The notes under the pieces are model-generated. The model did no database searches. It had not been told where the DNA came from and worked only from the letters and a program-made list of their open reading frames with translations. Shown in pieces: positions 22,529 to 34,252 of a stretch of DNA of 64,000 nt. Origin of the DNA: Panonychus citri (lineage: Eukaryota; Arthropoda; Arachnida; Trombidiformes; Tetranychidae). Numbering within the stretch: position 1 is the stretch's first letter; the number at the start of each line of letters is the position of its first letter. Position numbers and translations under genes: made by a program. The stretch covers positions 1,240,001 to 1,304,000 of the forward strand of contig NW_026515516.1 of the NCBI RefSeq assembly GCF_014898815.1, given 5' to 3'.

Positions 22529-23801
22529 ATGAGTTCTGAGGTGAAAGTTGTTTCGGTTTCTAAATGTTTCGAGGGTAAACAATTCGTCTATTCTCATTAC
22601 AGTGATTCACTTAAATGTGAGATGAATTTTTCTCTCTATCAACCGCCTCAGGCTACAGAATCTAACAAAGTACCGGTCATCTATTTTCTATCAGGTAATG
22701 TCCACCATTTTGTTTCATTTAAAACCAAACCATTCAAAATAATGGTTCAGGTTTGCTAATTGATTGATCTTTGACCATTAATGGTGAAGAGTTGAGGTCA
22801 GAGATTAGTAAGATTGAATGTCATGTTTAGGTTGATTTCTAATTGATGATCTCTGATTTTTTTTCTTCTTCTTTTCTTTAACAGGATTAACTTCATCGGA
22901 ACAGGAGATTATTCAACAATCAGGGTTCCAGAAATACGCCTCTCACCATGGAATCTGTGTTGTTGGTCCTGATACTTTTCCTCGATCTTCTTTCCCCAAA
23001 GACAGCACCATAACTCGAGCTCAAATGGCCTCAATGTACGTCGATGCAACGACCAAGGGTTGGAATGAACATTACAAGATGTACACTTATGTTACTAAAG
23101 AATTGATTAAATTGGTCGAAGAAAAGTTTAATTTCATTGAGAAAGACAATCGATCCGTTATGGGTCACAGTATGGGCGGACATGGGGCTCTAATGGCTTC
23201 TCTTCGTAATCCTGGTCTCTATAAATGCTGCTCGGCATTTGCACCAATCTACAATCTTGAAGGTGCTCATGAATTTATGGTTAACCTAATGGACAAGGAA
23301 GATTATGATAATTGGGATGCTACTTGTCTACTCCGTAATTACAAAGGACCTTCACTACATATACTCATTGATCAGGTAAGTAGACTGAATTTCTTGGTGG
23401 TTCATTTCATGGTAAAAGACTTGATTGCCAACAAGAAAACTTGTCAGATCACTTTATTACATGTGATCAGGAAAAAATATAAATCGGAAAAAAGCTCATC
23501 TTGTCTAACCTGTTTTCCAATGTATTGGTAATAATTTAATCAACTTTTTATTTCTCTCTCTCTCTCTCTCTCTCTCTCATTCCCTGTGGTTATGAAATCA
23601 TGCCTCATTTCCCACCACGATAAGGGAGCGGAAGATTATATACTTGGTCTATTCAGCGCGGATCGTTTCATTGCCGCTGCAGTGGAAAATAAAACAACCG
23701 TTACCTTTAACCTCTACGAAGGCTATGACCATGGACACCAGTTCGTGAAAACTTTCATCGGTCATCAGTTTGACCATCATGCCAAAATTTTGAAGAGTTA
23801 A
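22529..23801 (+). CDS. S-formylglutathione hydrolase (esterase D)
   Basis: Three exons (22529-22694, 22885-23375, 23625-23801) sum to 834 bases, giving 277 residues, against about 282 for human ESD. The enzyme hydrolyses S-formylglutathione to formate and glutathione in formaldehyde detoxification. Seen in the sequence: KCFEGKQFVYSH near the start, the nucleophile elbow GHSMGGHGA, DATTKGWNEHYKMYTYVTKE, and the C-terminal EGYDHGHQF with the catalytic histidine. The aspartate is probably in the GAED that follows the last intron. The usual LSGLTCTEQN segment reads LSGLTSSEQE here, so a cysteine conserved in many homologues is Ser. The final acceptor (CGATAAG) is weak; I chose it because it restores the family alignment exactly. 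Confidence 0.93.
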
Positions 23802-24111
23802 TCTCAATATCAGAATTTATCAAGTACTCTCATGGTGAATCTCAGAATCTATCGATATGTTGGAAAACAATTTATTAGATCTTCGTTATGCTGATGATTA
23901 TTTCCATAGCTCAATTAACCTTTTTTTTGTAATTTAATTAATGATTTGGTTTCAATTGATTTCTCAAATCTCTCCAATTGATAAACATTAAATATTCAAT
24001 TGTCAATTTTTCCGAGTGAAAACTGAAAATTTCCAATCAATTTTGTTTCAATAGAAAAATTTTATTGTACTTTTGTTGATTAGTTGTTACATTTGTTGAT
24101 TAGTTAATTGT
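23802..24111. other. Convergent 3' region
   Basis: The hydrolase (plus) and the small peptide gene (minus) end facing each other. AT-rich 3' UTR sequence; nothing else is recognised. Confidence 0.45.
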
Positions 24112-24342
24112 TTACCATATATCCACATCGTGACAGGATTTACAGGCACATAGACCATCAATACATTGGGTACCACAGGCACAGGTAAAGGCTTCCAGCC
24201 AACCATCACAATCGGTATCACTTGACCACTTGTTACATGAAATTGCTGACCCATAGGAAGCTGATTCTAATTGTTGTACGCTAATTAGCGCAATTAGGGA
24301 AACAATAACAATCAATGAACACTTTTTACTGAACATTTTCAA
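24112..24342 (-). CDS. Small secreted cysteine-rich peptide
   Basis: Single exon, 76 residues. A clear signal peptide (FSKKCSLIVIVSLIALISV) is followed by a mature part of about 48 residues with eight Cys, spaced SC-x8-C-x8-C-x-C-x3-C-x4-C-x-C-x2-C. Eight cysteines in so short a chain imply four disulfides and a secreted fold. The pattern is not one I can match to a named family such as defensin, Kunitz or EGF. It could be a salivary, antimicrobial or structural peptide. Translation is clean from ATG to stop, and there is no close paralogue in the window. Confidence 0.65.
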   Translation of the reverse strand: MKMFSKKCSLIVIVSLIALISVQQLESASYGSAISCNKWSSDTDCDGWLEAFTCACGTQCIDGLCACKSCHDVDIW

Positions 24343-25791
24343 TTTCGATGTGAATAGAAAAACTAATTGATTTTTTTTCCAACAATTTAAATGATTGAAT
24401 AAACTTTTCTCATTAAACTGAAGTAATTTGAATTGTCAAAGTTATAGTTTATATACAATTTGATTTAAATCAATTCAAAATCATTTCCAATCAATAAATC
24501 TGATAGTTAATTGTTAAATCATTAATTATCTTGATGGTCAAAGATTCAACGGTTTATTTAAATCAGATAATTTAATTGTCAGGGTTAGATTAACTAACTG
24601 TCATTGCTAATTAATAACTGTGATGGTTAATTGTTCATAGTAACAAAATTTGATTTCCAATAACAATAATCAAATTCATTGTTGATCAATTGATTGTTCA
24701 AATTGAGTTAATCTGATTAGAAATTGTCAATTGTAAGCTGACAGTTGATTTAATGAGAAATCGGTAAAATTAATCAACAAAATGACAACAAGCTAATGAA
24801 CTATTAAAACAATTAAATTAAACCAGGATCTACGAAACAATTAGCTTTTGATAATCAGTGATTAATTGATTATAATTTGAATACATTGATCTGATAAGAC
24901 AAAATAATATCAATGATAACTGTAAACACTGAAACAATTTAGTTACAATTAAGATAAATGATATTGAAAAAAGTGAATTTCAATTAGAGTTGATGGATTA
25001 AATTAAATTGTATTTAGTTAATTGTTGTAAGTCTTTAAAATGACAATCAAAAAGTAGTCAAGTTGAATCAAATATAAATATTTTTTAATTATAATTGATT
25101 AGAATGAATCAACATGCAAATTAATTGATTAATGTTTTGAGTGGTGTTGATTGGCGATTGGTAATTAGAAGCGAGTGATTTAATTGATGGTTAAATCATC
25201 AACAATAAATCACAATCGTTGGCAAGTGTATCAAGTTACAATGAATATAAATTTAATACAGAGATTAAAAAAAACAATGCATAGATTAATATGATTAAGA
25301 AGATGGTTAAAAGTTAATCTTAAATACAATTATATGTTATAATTAGTGTGAATATAATATGAATGCACAATTTAAATTAATCATAGTGATCAGACTTAAT
25401 GATGAATCGTTAATTTGACCAGTTTGACACGTTAATCGAGACTCAATCGTTAAGAAAATTGGTCAAGTCAATCAATCAACTTGATGATTAAATTGAGCTG
25501 GATAATATTTTGGTAAAATGATTGATCTTCAATTAGATTGAATAAATTAAATCTTGATTATTGATCTAGTTTCATCCACTATGATTTGTTGATTGTTAAC
25601 AATGATAACATAATCAATTTGTGCGTTTTTTGTTTACATATAAATTTGATTCCCGAAATGTATCAGCGGAATGTGAATCAATATTAATCATCAACAAGTC
25701 AAATAGAGTTAATTGTGTCCAGTCAATTGTTGATTGTGAAGCTCTTTGTTTCCAATGGTCATCATCTTCAAGCTACAATTAGTTAAACTAA
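24343..25791. other. Gene-free AT-rich region
   Basis: About 1.45 kb of very AT-rich DNA with stop codons in all frames and many short TTAATTGTTGA/ATTGATTAA strings. It lies between the peptide gene's promoter side and the calpain 3' end. I see no gene or defined repeat. Confidence 0.55.
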
Positions 25792-28700
25792 TCAAAGAGA
25801 TTTTAAATCTTCCGAAGTGTGAACTTTATACTTGACAATTCCTGGTCTCTTGTGACCTTTCTTACGGCCACAAAGCTCTTCTTCTAGTGTAGACGATTCA
25901 GATTTGGAAAGGTCAGTGGTCACTTCAACTTGACCAATGAAAGAGTCAAATATTAAACTATTATTCCAAACCTAAATTGAGAGAAATTGAATAAAGAATA
26001 ATAAAAACAAAATGATTAGTAAAAGTGAGAGAAAAAAAAAGTTGACAATGACCACAAAAGACCATCAAAGTGACCAACCTCAATCATGATTGTATCACTT
26101 GCCCCATGATAAAATATTGCAGAGAAATCCTTAAAATCAGGGTCCAGGGTGTTATTGATAGAAGTTGATTTAACTGTATCACCACCACAACGGATAATCA
26201 GGTAAGGATTAGCACCTGGATTAAGGAAGAGAGGAAACAAAAGTTAAATCAATAAAGGAATAGTAAATATGAGATTCAATCTCAACAGGTGAATAGATCA
26301 ATTCTCATCTTGATTCATGATAAATGTCATGTTTACTATTGTTGCTTTTCATTCAAGGTGAAAAAGTTATTAGTTATCCTGAGTAATGAACAATTTATAA
26401 TCAAACTAATTTAACTGGAATATCAATAAACAGAGTGGTAATAAAATCCAAGGGAAGAAAAAAAATTGTATTTAAAGGTTTCTCTGTTTTCTAATCTTAT
26501 TTCTTGACGTTTTCCTTTTGGATAATATTATCATGTTGTTCAGTTCAATTCCAAAGTGTATTCATGGAAGTTTTCGTTGAGAAATTTATGAAAAATTGTG
26601 GTTAATCACGTACTTCCAAACCGATCTTGCTTTTCGATTCCAGTAATTGATTGAACGGTTATTTTTGTCACGAATTTTGGATATTTGGGTGCAAGAAAAC
26701 GGAAAAAGTTTTTCTTGGGCATATCTTCATCTAATACTCTATGGGAATATAAAGATAAATTGTAAATGTAATTAGTTTCCATGGGGAAATATTAGATTAG
26801 AGAAAGAAAAAATAGAAAAAGAAATTGAAATTTTTACCTTAAATTAGATCTCTCCTTAGAGTAAAGTCTAATCATTAGATCACAATCAGATTTTGAGACT
26901 GGTTTAATTATATATCGACCATGGGCCAATTTGATTCGGTGGAAGATGCTTCGGGTTTTAATTGTATCATGAAAATGGATCATATTACATAAAGATGGAT
27001 TATGTAAACGGTAACGTCGATTCAGTTCAACTTGATAGATTTTGAAACCAAATCTTTCAGGTTGATCGTTTTTCTGTATAAGGTCAATCATTATCTCTTC
27101 CGATTCATTGGTTACATCGAAGCAAAATTGACTGGACATGTTTGAATGTCGAGTCTCAACGAAACGATTATCTTCAATGTGTAAACGACAAATTGTTATC
27201 GATTCAAAGTTGGTGGAAAACTTTTCAAGGTTGATCCTGTGATAGAAAATATATCAAAATCGTAAACAATTAGTCATAAATATAAACATTTCTCTCCAAG
27301 TGAGTTGGATGATAAAATGAAGATAATGTCATCAATTGTCAATGTGAACAATAAGATGACGATGGAAACAATTGAATTACCATTGCTCATGATACTTTTC
27401 ATCCAGAAAACTACTGCGACAACTATGGGAAAAATAGATCATGGAGAGAGAGAGAGAGAAAAATAGAGATTAATTAGTAAATCATTAATAAAGCAGAGAA
27501 AAAAAAATTAGTGTCAATTGTCAAGTTAATTTAGTTTGTGTGTATTGTTTTTGAATGTCAATATGATGGATACAAATTCAGAAAATGTAAACATGAACAA
27601 ACAGAATTGTCAATCTACTATCGAGAAAACTTTCTGATTATCATGATCATGATTCAATTCAATAGATTCATTGAATTTTTGATTAATTGAATGAAAAACA
27701 AGATGACTGTTAATCATAATGGTAATAATAACAATTCATTGACCAAACAATTTAGGTCATACAATTATTAATATCATTATCATATGGTTAACTTTTAACT
27801 GTAAATGATTATCTTTGACAGATGATCATCATGATGACTGAATTAATAAACATGATCAATTGAAATGAAGGATTAGTTTTACTGTATGTGTGTACCTGAG
27901 TTTGTATCGGATGAAAAGATCAACAATCCGGATTAAATTGTAATCTATTTTCAGGATGAAATATATAAGTAGTCAGGTAGAGTAATTCAAAGTGTGTAAA
28001 GTAAATATTCATGGTTCATGGTAATCAATGAATATTTTTTCACCTGAAACTCAGACTGAAGATGATATTGAATGTAGATCATCATCATCATCATCATCAG
28101 TATGAAAGAGACAAAAGATGATCGATATAATCATTGGGATGATCAGAAAATTATCTCTTTCTTTTCAATTTATATTGTGAATGTTGATCATTATCATCAT
28201 GGAACATGATTGCCCTTCAGACAGTAATTCAGTAATGAATCTAATACTAATTGTTGTAGTAATTTAATTCTCAACAGGTCATCAATTAGTCTGATTATTT
28301 CATCGTCTACAATAATCCAGCAATTGCAGATTGAAATTAAATTGATTGCAATGAGAAAAAAATTATATCTAATCATTTCAAGTTAATTGTTGTTGAAGAA
28401 GAAGGAAAAATCTATAAATATTACAATTCTAATTGTAGTTTATAAGTTGAGTAGAAATGTAATTGATTAAATTAATTATTCTGGTCAGAGGATTGAAGGA
28501 TTATCATCAGGATCAATGAGGAATATTAATTTGGAGATGTTGATTAATTTGATTAATTGGCCTAAAGAAGACATTTAAAACCAATTACTGATTTGATTGA
28601 TTATTTTTGTCTGAAGCTAATTTTTTTCATGATAAACCTGATGATCAATTGATTGGAAATATAGATGATTAAAGTTAATTACTTTCTCTTTTCCGGATAA

Positions 28701-29790
28701 ATTGTATCAATTATCTTTAGACTTGCTATTCCATCCTTTGAGTTTTTCTTGAAAGTGCCTGAGGCTGGTTTCTTGACCGAAGTGACCACATAGAAGTGAT
28801 TTTGTTTCAATCCATTTGAATAAGAATCAGTGCAATCCTCCTAATAGAATCATCAATACATGGAAAGAATAATAAACAATTAGATTAATCATTTGATGGT
28901 GGAAAGTGTAAAAGGAGTGATTAACGAATATGGAATAATGTTTTTTTCAGCTCAACAATCAATCAACACAACGAAATTTGTTGAGTAATCAATGGAAACA
29001 TTGATTATGCTACTTAAATCCTTTTCTTTTAGATTAACAATTTAGTTGAGTAAATTTGATCACACTCAATTGAACAATAATCAACTATCAACAAAGTGAA
29101 TATGGTAAATTGCAAATCATTGTAAACTTAACACATTCAAGTGGAAAGCAAAGTTAATTAACTAATTTTCACCTTCCATAATTTATGCTTCATTAACAAT
29201 TAATCTGACTAATTGTTTGGATAGAGAGCAAAAAGATAAAATAAAACAAGTTTACAATCAACAACAATTTAAATTGGTTGTTGTTGTTGTTGTTGATTTT
29301 TCTCAAAAAGTGAAAATATTATTGGAATATTAGTAATTAATAAGATGGAAAGTTAAATTTTACCCGAGTTTTGAGACAAACAATTGATTTACGATTAATT
29401 TCCTCAGCAATTAGGCGGAAAAGCTCCTTCTCATCATCATCAAGGTTAATCTTAATCTGCTCGGTGGGTGAACCAGAAAAATCAGTCAAAGCATCAGTCA
29501 AATTACCAAAGGTTGACATTGTTTCATAATTTCCTTTCAATTTAGCATAAGCTTTTTCCAATAACGATAACCAGAAAATTTGTCCACATTGAGAAGAGGT
29601 AAAGATCAATCTATTATCCGAAACAGGTAATTTATCATCGATCAGAACCTTTGTCCATGTACCATAATCCCAAATCCATATTTTGAAGATCCCATGGTTA
29701 AAGTTGTATTGATCTTTAGGAAGAATCTGAAATTTTAACAAGAGAACAAGAAAAAAGAAATCAATTCAATTGTGATTAAAAGAACAATCA

Positions 29791-29829
<39 letters not shown>

Positions 29830-30496
29830 TCACTATTCCCATGAAAAGCATTTGAATATTTAGTAATTTGTTGATCTATTAGAATCGTAAATGATTAATG
29901 GAAACAAAACAAAAAAACGTCAATCAACTAATTGTAAACAGAAACCATGAGATGATAGATGTTGAAAATCTGTCCACAGTCTAATTTAATTAAATCATCA
30001 ACATGCAATTAATGATTGATAGAGTTGATTAAGGCCAGTAAACCGAGAGTGAGAAAAGTTTATGGAGGGATAATAATAATCAATTGAAAATGTTGACACA
30101 AACTTAAATTAATGAGAGTTAAAAATTGATTAGTAATCAAAAACTGTTGATGTTTCTATTTACCTTATAAATTAGATTTTTATCCTGAGAGAGAGCAACA
30201 GCCGCAGCAATTAACCATTCATTTGGACCAAAGCCGAAAAATTGAATATTCATATTGGGACCAATTTTGTCTTTAAATAAAGCATAAGGTTCAGAGGTGA
30301 TTTCCTTTGGTCTTTTCCATGAGATTTTACCGGCAATCAATTTATTCTTGAAACCGATTGATTTATAAACCGATGAATCTTCCGCTCGGAAACAAGTGTC
30401 CACGTAACTGACCCCAGTTTCTTGACACTCTTTAACCACTTTACTATATTTCTCTTTACTTAATGTTCTTTTTGGTCCTTGAGAACTGGTCACCAT
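25792..30496 (-). CDS. CAPN5/6-type calpain with apparently lost active site
   Basis: Exons: 30496-30164, 29726-29364, 28840-28683, 27944-27896, 27422-27381, 27236-26838, 26738-26614, 26215-26079, 25971-25792. Domains: papain-like protease core (ISWKRPKEI; HGIFKIWIWDYGTWTKVLID; LEKAYAKLKGNYE); calpain beta-sandwich (SQFCFDVTNESEEIMIDLIQ, FGFKIYQVELNRRYR, KLAHGRYIIKP); C-terminal C2 domain (ANPYLIIRCGGD, SFIGQVEV). The C2 ending instead of EF-hands places it with CAPN5/6/TRA-3. The active-site segment, normally LGDCW, reads GPNEW (about residue 93), so the nucleophile Cys is Glu. The His is kept (KQNHFYVV, about 247). The NPWG Asn region reads IIDTIYP. It is probably non-proteolytic. Exons ending 28683 and starting 27944 do not join in phase, so an exon in 27.95-28.68 kb is probably missing from my model. 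Confidence 0.88.
29794..29823. repeat. (CT)n microsatellite in calpain intron
   Basis: Pure CT dinucleotide run of about 29 bases inside the first calpain intron. Similar runs occur near 23551, 53614, 56865, 59290 and 59930. Confidence 0.9.
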
Positions 30497-30635
30497 GTTT
30501 ATTAGAAGAAGATGAAACTTTAAATGACCACAATCAAAACAAACCTGTTGACACTAAACAGTAAACAAACAAAATTTAGATTCTTCTAATTGTCTTCACT
30601 TATCAAATTCATCTTGTTTACTATTACATTTTGGT

Positions 30636-33620
30636 TTATAATTGCTGACTCAACAGCTGCTCCCTGCTACTGCAGGCTCTCCCATTGAGAGTCGACTTAT
30701 TGTCTCTGCGAGCGTAGCCGATTTTTTCAGCTATTTCAGCGAGTTTTTTTATCTTAGAGGCTTTTTTCAAATTTTTCAGCCCAATGTATTTACATTCGAG
30801 AATATGTTCTGTCGTCATTTGCTCATTATTGCAGTTGTGTTCTATTTTGTGTATAAATCGATCAATTTTGACAAGCGTGCACATTAATTTTGTGTTGTAA
30901 AAGTAGTTTCCTTTTAGATTCCATTTGTGTTTGATAAAAATCTCCTTGAACATTCCTGATGCTCTGGATCTAAAGAGTTCTTTCTCTCTATTCTTTAATT
31001 TTTCTAGTATTTCTCTTTTAAGTTGATTTGTGGTTCTGTTGTATCCCGATTCTTTGATTGCTGTGGTTTGTTGATAACAGCTGTCCAGTTTGATCACCTT
31101 TATTAGATTTCCATGTGATAAGATCTCCCGTGTATTCATCTCATTGAATTTCCATCCTGAGTAAATGCTCACAGTCCCCATATCTTCAATTACCTTCATA
31201 ATCATTCTTTCGATATTGAAGATGCAAATTTTCCCTTCTTTCAGCTTAATATGTTCATGTAAGTTGTGTCTCAAGCAAATGATGTTTACAGAATTTGTTT
31301 TTCTTATTCTAATGACTTTTCTTCTACCGTCATTATTGATTCTTGTCTTAGTTGGTGTTATGTTTTCTATCCATCGTAGTATTGGAAAGTCCTGCTCGCA
31401 ACATTCATTTCTGATCAGAAGCATTAAAATTTCGGTGATGTATTTAAAGGAGGGATTTGGAAGTCCGTGTATCTGTTCCATCCAGTGAGATTTAAAGTAT
31501 TTTGGATTACATATTTTACTTGTTATTTTTCGACCAATTATGATGAGATAGTCAATTCTATATTTGAACAGCTTATTCTCAAACCATGGTGATAATCCTA
31601 AATGATCAAGTAGATGCGAGAAATATGAAGAATAAGCTATACGCTGTTGTTTTAGATTTAATTGTCGTATGAATTTGATTTGATTCGTGTTAAGTTTGTT
31701 GTGATTTATAATGCTGGATTTGAGATTTTCTTCTTCAATTCTAAAGTAGAGTTCAAAGCCCAGGAATTTCGAAAATGTTAACCTGTTATTTATCCAAAGT
31801 AATTTAGTTTTATCTTTGTTAAGTTTTAGATTTATGTATCCCAGGGCGATGTCAATTTCTTGTATACTTTCCTGTTTGTGGTTTGTCAGTACAAGTAAAT
31901 CGTCTGCATATGCGAGTATAAGCTGTGTTGATGGATTTCGATTGAGCCAACGTAAAGTGTTGTCAAGTCCTATGATAAATAGAATCGGTCCTGTTGAGAA
32001 TCCTTGGAGTCCTTCTGGATCTGGTTCTAATGTCAAATTACCTCTTTGATATCTTCTTATTTGTCTGCATCTGGTAAACAGTTTAATCATTCCGTTGGTG
32101 TTTTCATCAATTTCTTCTAATCTTTTTGTGATTTCTGTTCTAGATATTTTGTCAAATGCTTTAGTAATGTCCAGCGCCATCATGAATTGATAGTTTCTCA
32201 CATTTTCGTATAATTGTACCAAAAGATCATGACGATTTCGATCCAGATAAGCGAATTGGAAGGTTCTGTCGATGTTATCTTTTGCCCATGATTTTAGTCT
32301 TTCGCTGAGGATTGTGTCTATAATTTTACCTGGATATGATTGTGTCCTGATTAATCTTACATCACCATTTGGTTTTGGTATTTCCGTACCTCCACTTATT
32401 GTAAATTGACTGGGTATGTATTTGTTTTCAAAGCAAGCGGAAATAATTTTTATTATCTTTTCTTTGTTGTATTCCCAGCATTTTAACCAGCGTTTATTGG
32501 TAAAGTGATCAGCCCATCCTGATGATTTACCAAATTTCATTTTTCCGATCAAATTGATTTCATCTTCATTCAACGGTTGTCCCAATCCTTTCTTGAAGTC
32601 ATATATCTTTCTTGCTTTAGGAATCAGAAACATCTTTTGATTAACCATTGATTGTTGTTTGTTTTTGAAGCTTAAGGATTTAATATGTTCGAATATCTCC
32701 TCATTGTTATATTTCCATGGTTTATGTATTGTTGATTTTTCCTTGCTCATTTTCAGTTGTTCCTTAAGTTTTTGAAAAAGTGTCTCATCTTGATGCAAGT
32801 TTTTAATCGTTTTCATTTTCTTTTTGATTCTTCTAGTTCGTCTGTTACCCTTTCTTTCATTTCGGTGCCCAATCGCTCTTCCAAGATTTAATAGGTCGCA
32901 TGCCATCCCTTCTATGTCTTGTGTCCAGATTAATATGTTTTTGTTGTATATTGGTATTCGATTGCGTTGAGAAAGAATTCTGTTAACCCCGAGTTTCACA
33001 ACCAGACAAGAATCGATGAGTTTATGGTCTAGTCCTGGTATATCATAGTAGTTGATTTTTTTGTCAATTATTCTTAAATTAGTTAGAATCACATCGATAG
33101 TTGAATGTGTCGCTCCAACTACTCTCGTTCTCCCGGTTTCGTCTTTAGGTAAGATGCTTTCGATATTTTTAAATTTAAGAGCAGCTTCAAGTTCATCGAT
33201 CAGTTCTTTTGATATCCTGTTCACAGTTCTTGGATTATTGACCCATAAGGAGGATTCTGTGTTCCAGTCACCCATTAAAATTAACGGTGTTTTTTCGTCA
33301 ATAAATTTGATGTGTTCAATCAGACTCTTGAAGGTTTTCGAATCCCCTGGTGAACAATAAGCTCCTATTAGGTTGATGTAGTGATTTTTTTGTTGAACGA
33401 TAACACTAATTATTCGAGGGTTGATGAAGGTGATCGCACTTTTTTTCCACGGGGACGGAACACATATACTGATGTTGTCACCATTAATTTTACGATCCAT
33501 TTTGTTGTTGTCTGCATCCTCCGAGGCTACAACAAAACGGCCTTTATTGATTAGCGAAGTCAGAAAGGTCGCATTGTTTGAGTGTTTGCTTAGATTTACA
33601 CATGTCAGATTTAGTTGCAT
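30636..33620 (-). CDS. LINE ORF2: AP endonuclease and reverse transcriptase (I/R1-like)
   Basis: 994 residues, uninterrupted. The N-terminal endonuclease part opens MQLNLTCVNLSKHSNNATFL. It shows GDWNTESSLW at about 116, then THSTIDVILTN and LDHKLID, the family's Asp/His motifs. The reverse transcriptase follows: TEIPKPNGDVRLIRTQSYPG, ALDITKAFD at about 485, LQGFSTGPILF, and the catalytic AYADD at about 570. The C-terminal part has a Cys/His cluster (HNCNNEQMTTEHILECK) like the terminal zinc motif of R1/I-clade elements. There is no RNase H motif that I can see. A stop lies in frame just upstream (33663-33665) and the first Met begins the endonuclease, so the start is well supported. The protein would nick target DNA and prime cDNA synthesis there. 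Catalytic motifs are intact, so the element may be young. Confidence 0.93.
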   Translation of the reverse strand: MQLNLTCVNLSKHSNNATFLTSLINKGRFVVASEDADNNKMDRKINGDNISICVPSPWKKSAITFINPRIISVIVQQKNHYINLIGAYCSPGDSKTFKSLIEHIKFIDEKTPLILMGDWNTESSLWVNNPRTVNRISKELIDELEAALKFKNIESILPKDETGRTRVVGATHSTIDVILTNLRIIDKKINYYDIPGLDHKLIDSCLVVKLGVNRILSQRNRIPIYNKNILIWTQDIEGMACDLLNLGRAIGHRNERKGNRRTRRIKKKMKTIKNLHQDETLFQKLKEQLKMSKEKSTIHKPWKYNNEEIFEHIKSLSFKNKQQSMVNQKMFLIPKARKIYDFKKGLGQPLNEDEINLIGKMKFGKSSGWADHFTNKRWLKCWEYNKEKIIKIISACFENKYIPSQFTISGGTEIPKPNGDVRLIRTQSYPGKIIDTILSERLKSWAKDNIDRTFQFAYLDRNRHDLLVQLYENVRNYQFMMALDITKAFDKISRTEITKRLEEIDENTNGMIKLFTRCRQIRRYQRGNLTLEPDPEGLQGFSTGPILFIIGLDNTLRWLNRNPSTQLILAYADDLLVLTNHKQESIQEIDIALGYINLKLNKDKTKLLWINNRLTFSKFLGFELYFRIEEENLKSSIINHNKLNTNQIKFIRQLNLKQQRIAYSSYFSHLLDHLGLSPWFENKLFKYRIDYLIIIGRKITSKICNPKYFKSHWMEQIHGLPNPSFKYITEILMLLIRNECCEQDFPILRWIENITPTKTRINNDGRRKVIRIRKTNSVNIICLRHNLHEHIKLKEGKICIFNIERMIMKVIEDMGTVSIYSGWKFNEMNTREILSHGNLIKVIKLDSCYQQTTAIKESGYNRTTNQLKREILEKLKNREKELFRSRASGMFKEIFIKHKWNLKGNYFYNTKLMCTLVKIDRFIHKIEHNCNNEQMTTEHILECKYIGLKNLKKASKIKKLAEIAEKIGYARRDNKSTLNGRACSSREQLLSQQL

Positions 33621-33851
33621 CTTAGATGATAATACTATGTTACTGAATGATTTGAGTTTCTTTTAACAGAAATTTTCCCATAATGGGTCCGCCTTAAGGT
33701 CAGAGTTCATCTGATGTTTTGTTCTCTCCTCTGTCCTTTCGGTAATAAGTTAAGCAATAAGTTTTCTTTTTCTGATTTAATTTGAAGTTTATTGTTTGGG
33801 AGAAAGGTTAAAAAGAGTTACAAGATTTATTTAAATCATTAGTTATAAACG

Positions 33852-34250
33852 ATGAATTTATTATATACAAAGTTGATGTCACATAATAGTGTCTCTTTAT
33901 TAAAAGGTTTTTTCGTATGTGTTACCTCAAAGTTACCATTTTTTGATGATTTCTTTCGTTTTCATGGATTCCCGTTCTGGTATCAAACAGATCGTTATAT
34001 CTTTCTGGTTCAAGGAAGTGGTTCGACTTTTTTGCGTGATTCTAAATATCTGGTTGAAAATCTCCTTTGTGAGATTATAATGATTGAGCCTTATCATACT
34101 TTCTGTCGTGAATTTGAGCTTTCGGATGTGGCAGAAGTAGTTGACCTTTGCAGGGGCTATAACGAAAGGAGTTATGCTTATTTTTCATTACAGCTTTGGA
34201 AGGCTCCAAATTGTCTTCGACTGTACATTCAGTTTGGTGATCCCCTTTGA
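33852..34250 (+). CDS. Unknown 132-residue ORF, antisense to the LINE ORFs
   Basis: Open frame on the strand opposite to the element. It starts MNLLYTKLMSHNSVSLLKGF, includes FHGFPFWYQTDRYIFLVQGS, and ends two bases from the convergent 168-residue frame. There is no competing open frame on the other strand here. Composition is protein-like (aromatics, balanced charge) and not low-complexity. No known domain is recognised. It could be a captured gene or a chance frame. Confidence 0.35.
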   Translation: MNLLYTKLMSHNSVSLLKGFFVCVTSKLPFFDDFFRFHGFPFWYQTDRYIFLVQGSGSTFLRDSKYLVENLLCEIIMIEPYHTFCREFELSDVAEVVDLCRGYNERSYAYFSLQLWKAPNCLRLYIQFGDPL

Positions 34251-34252
34251 TG

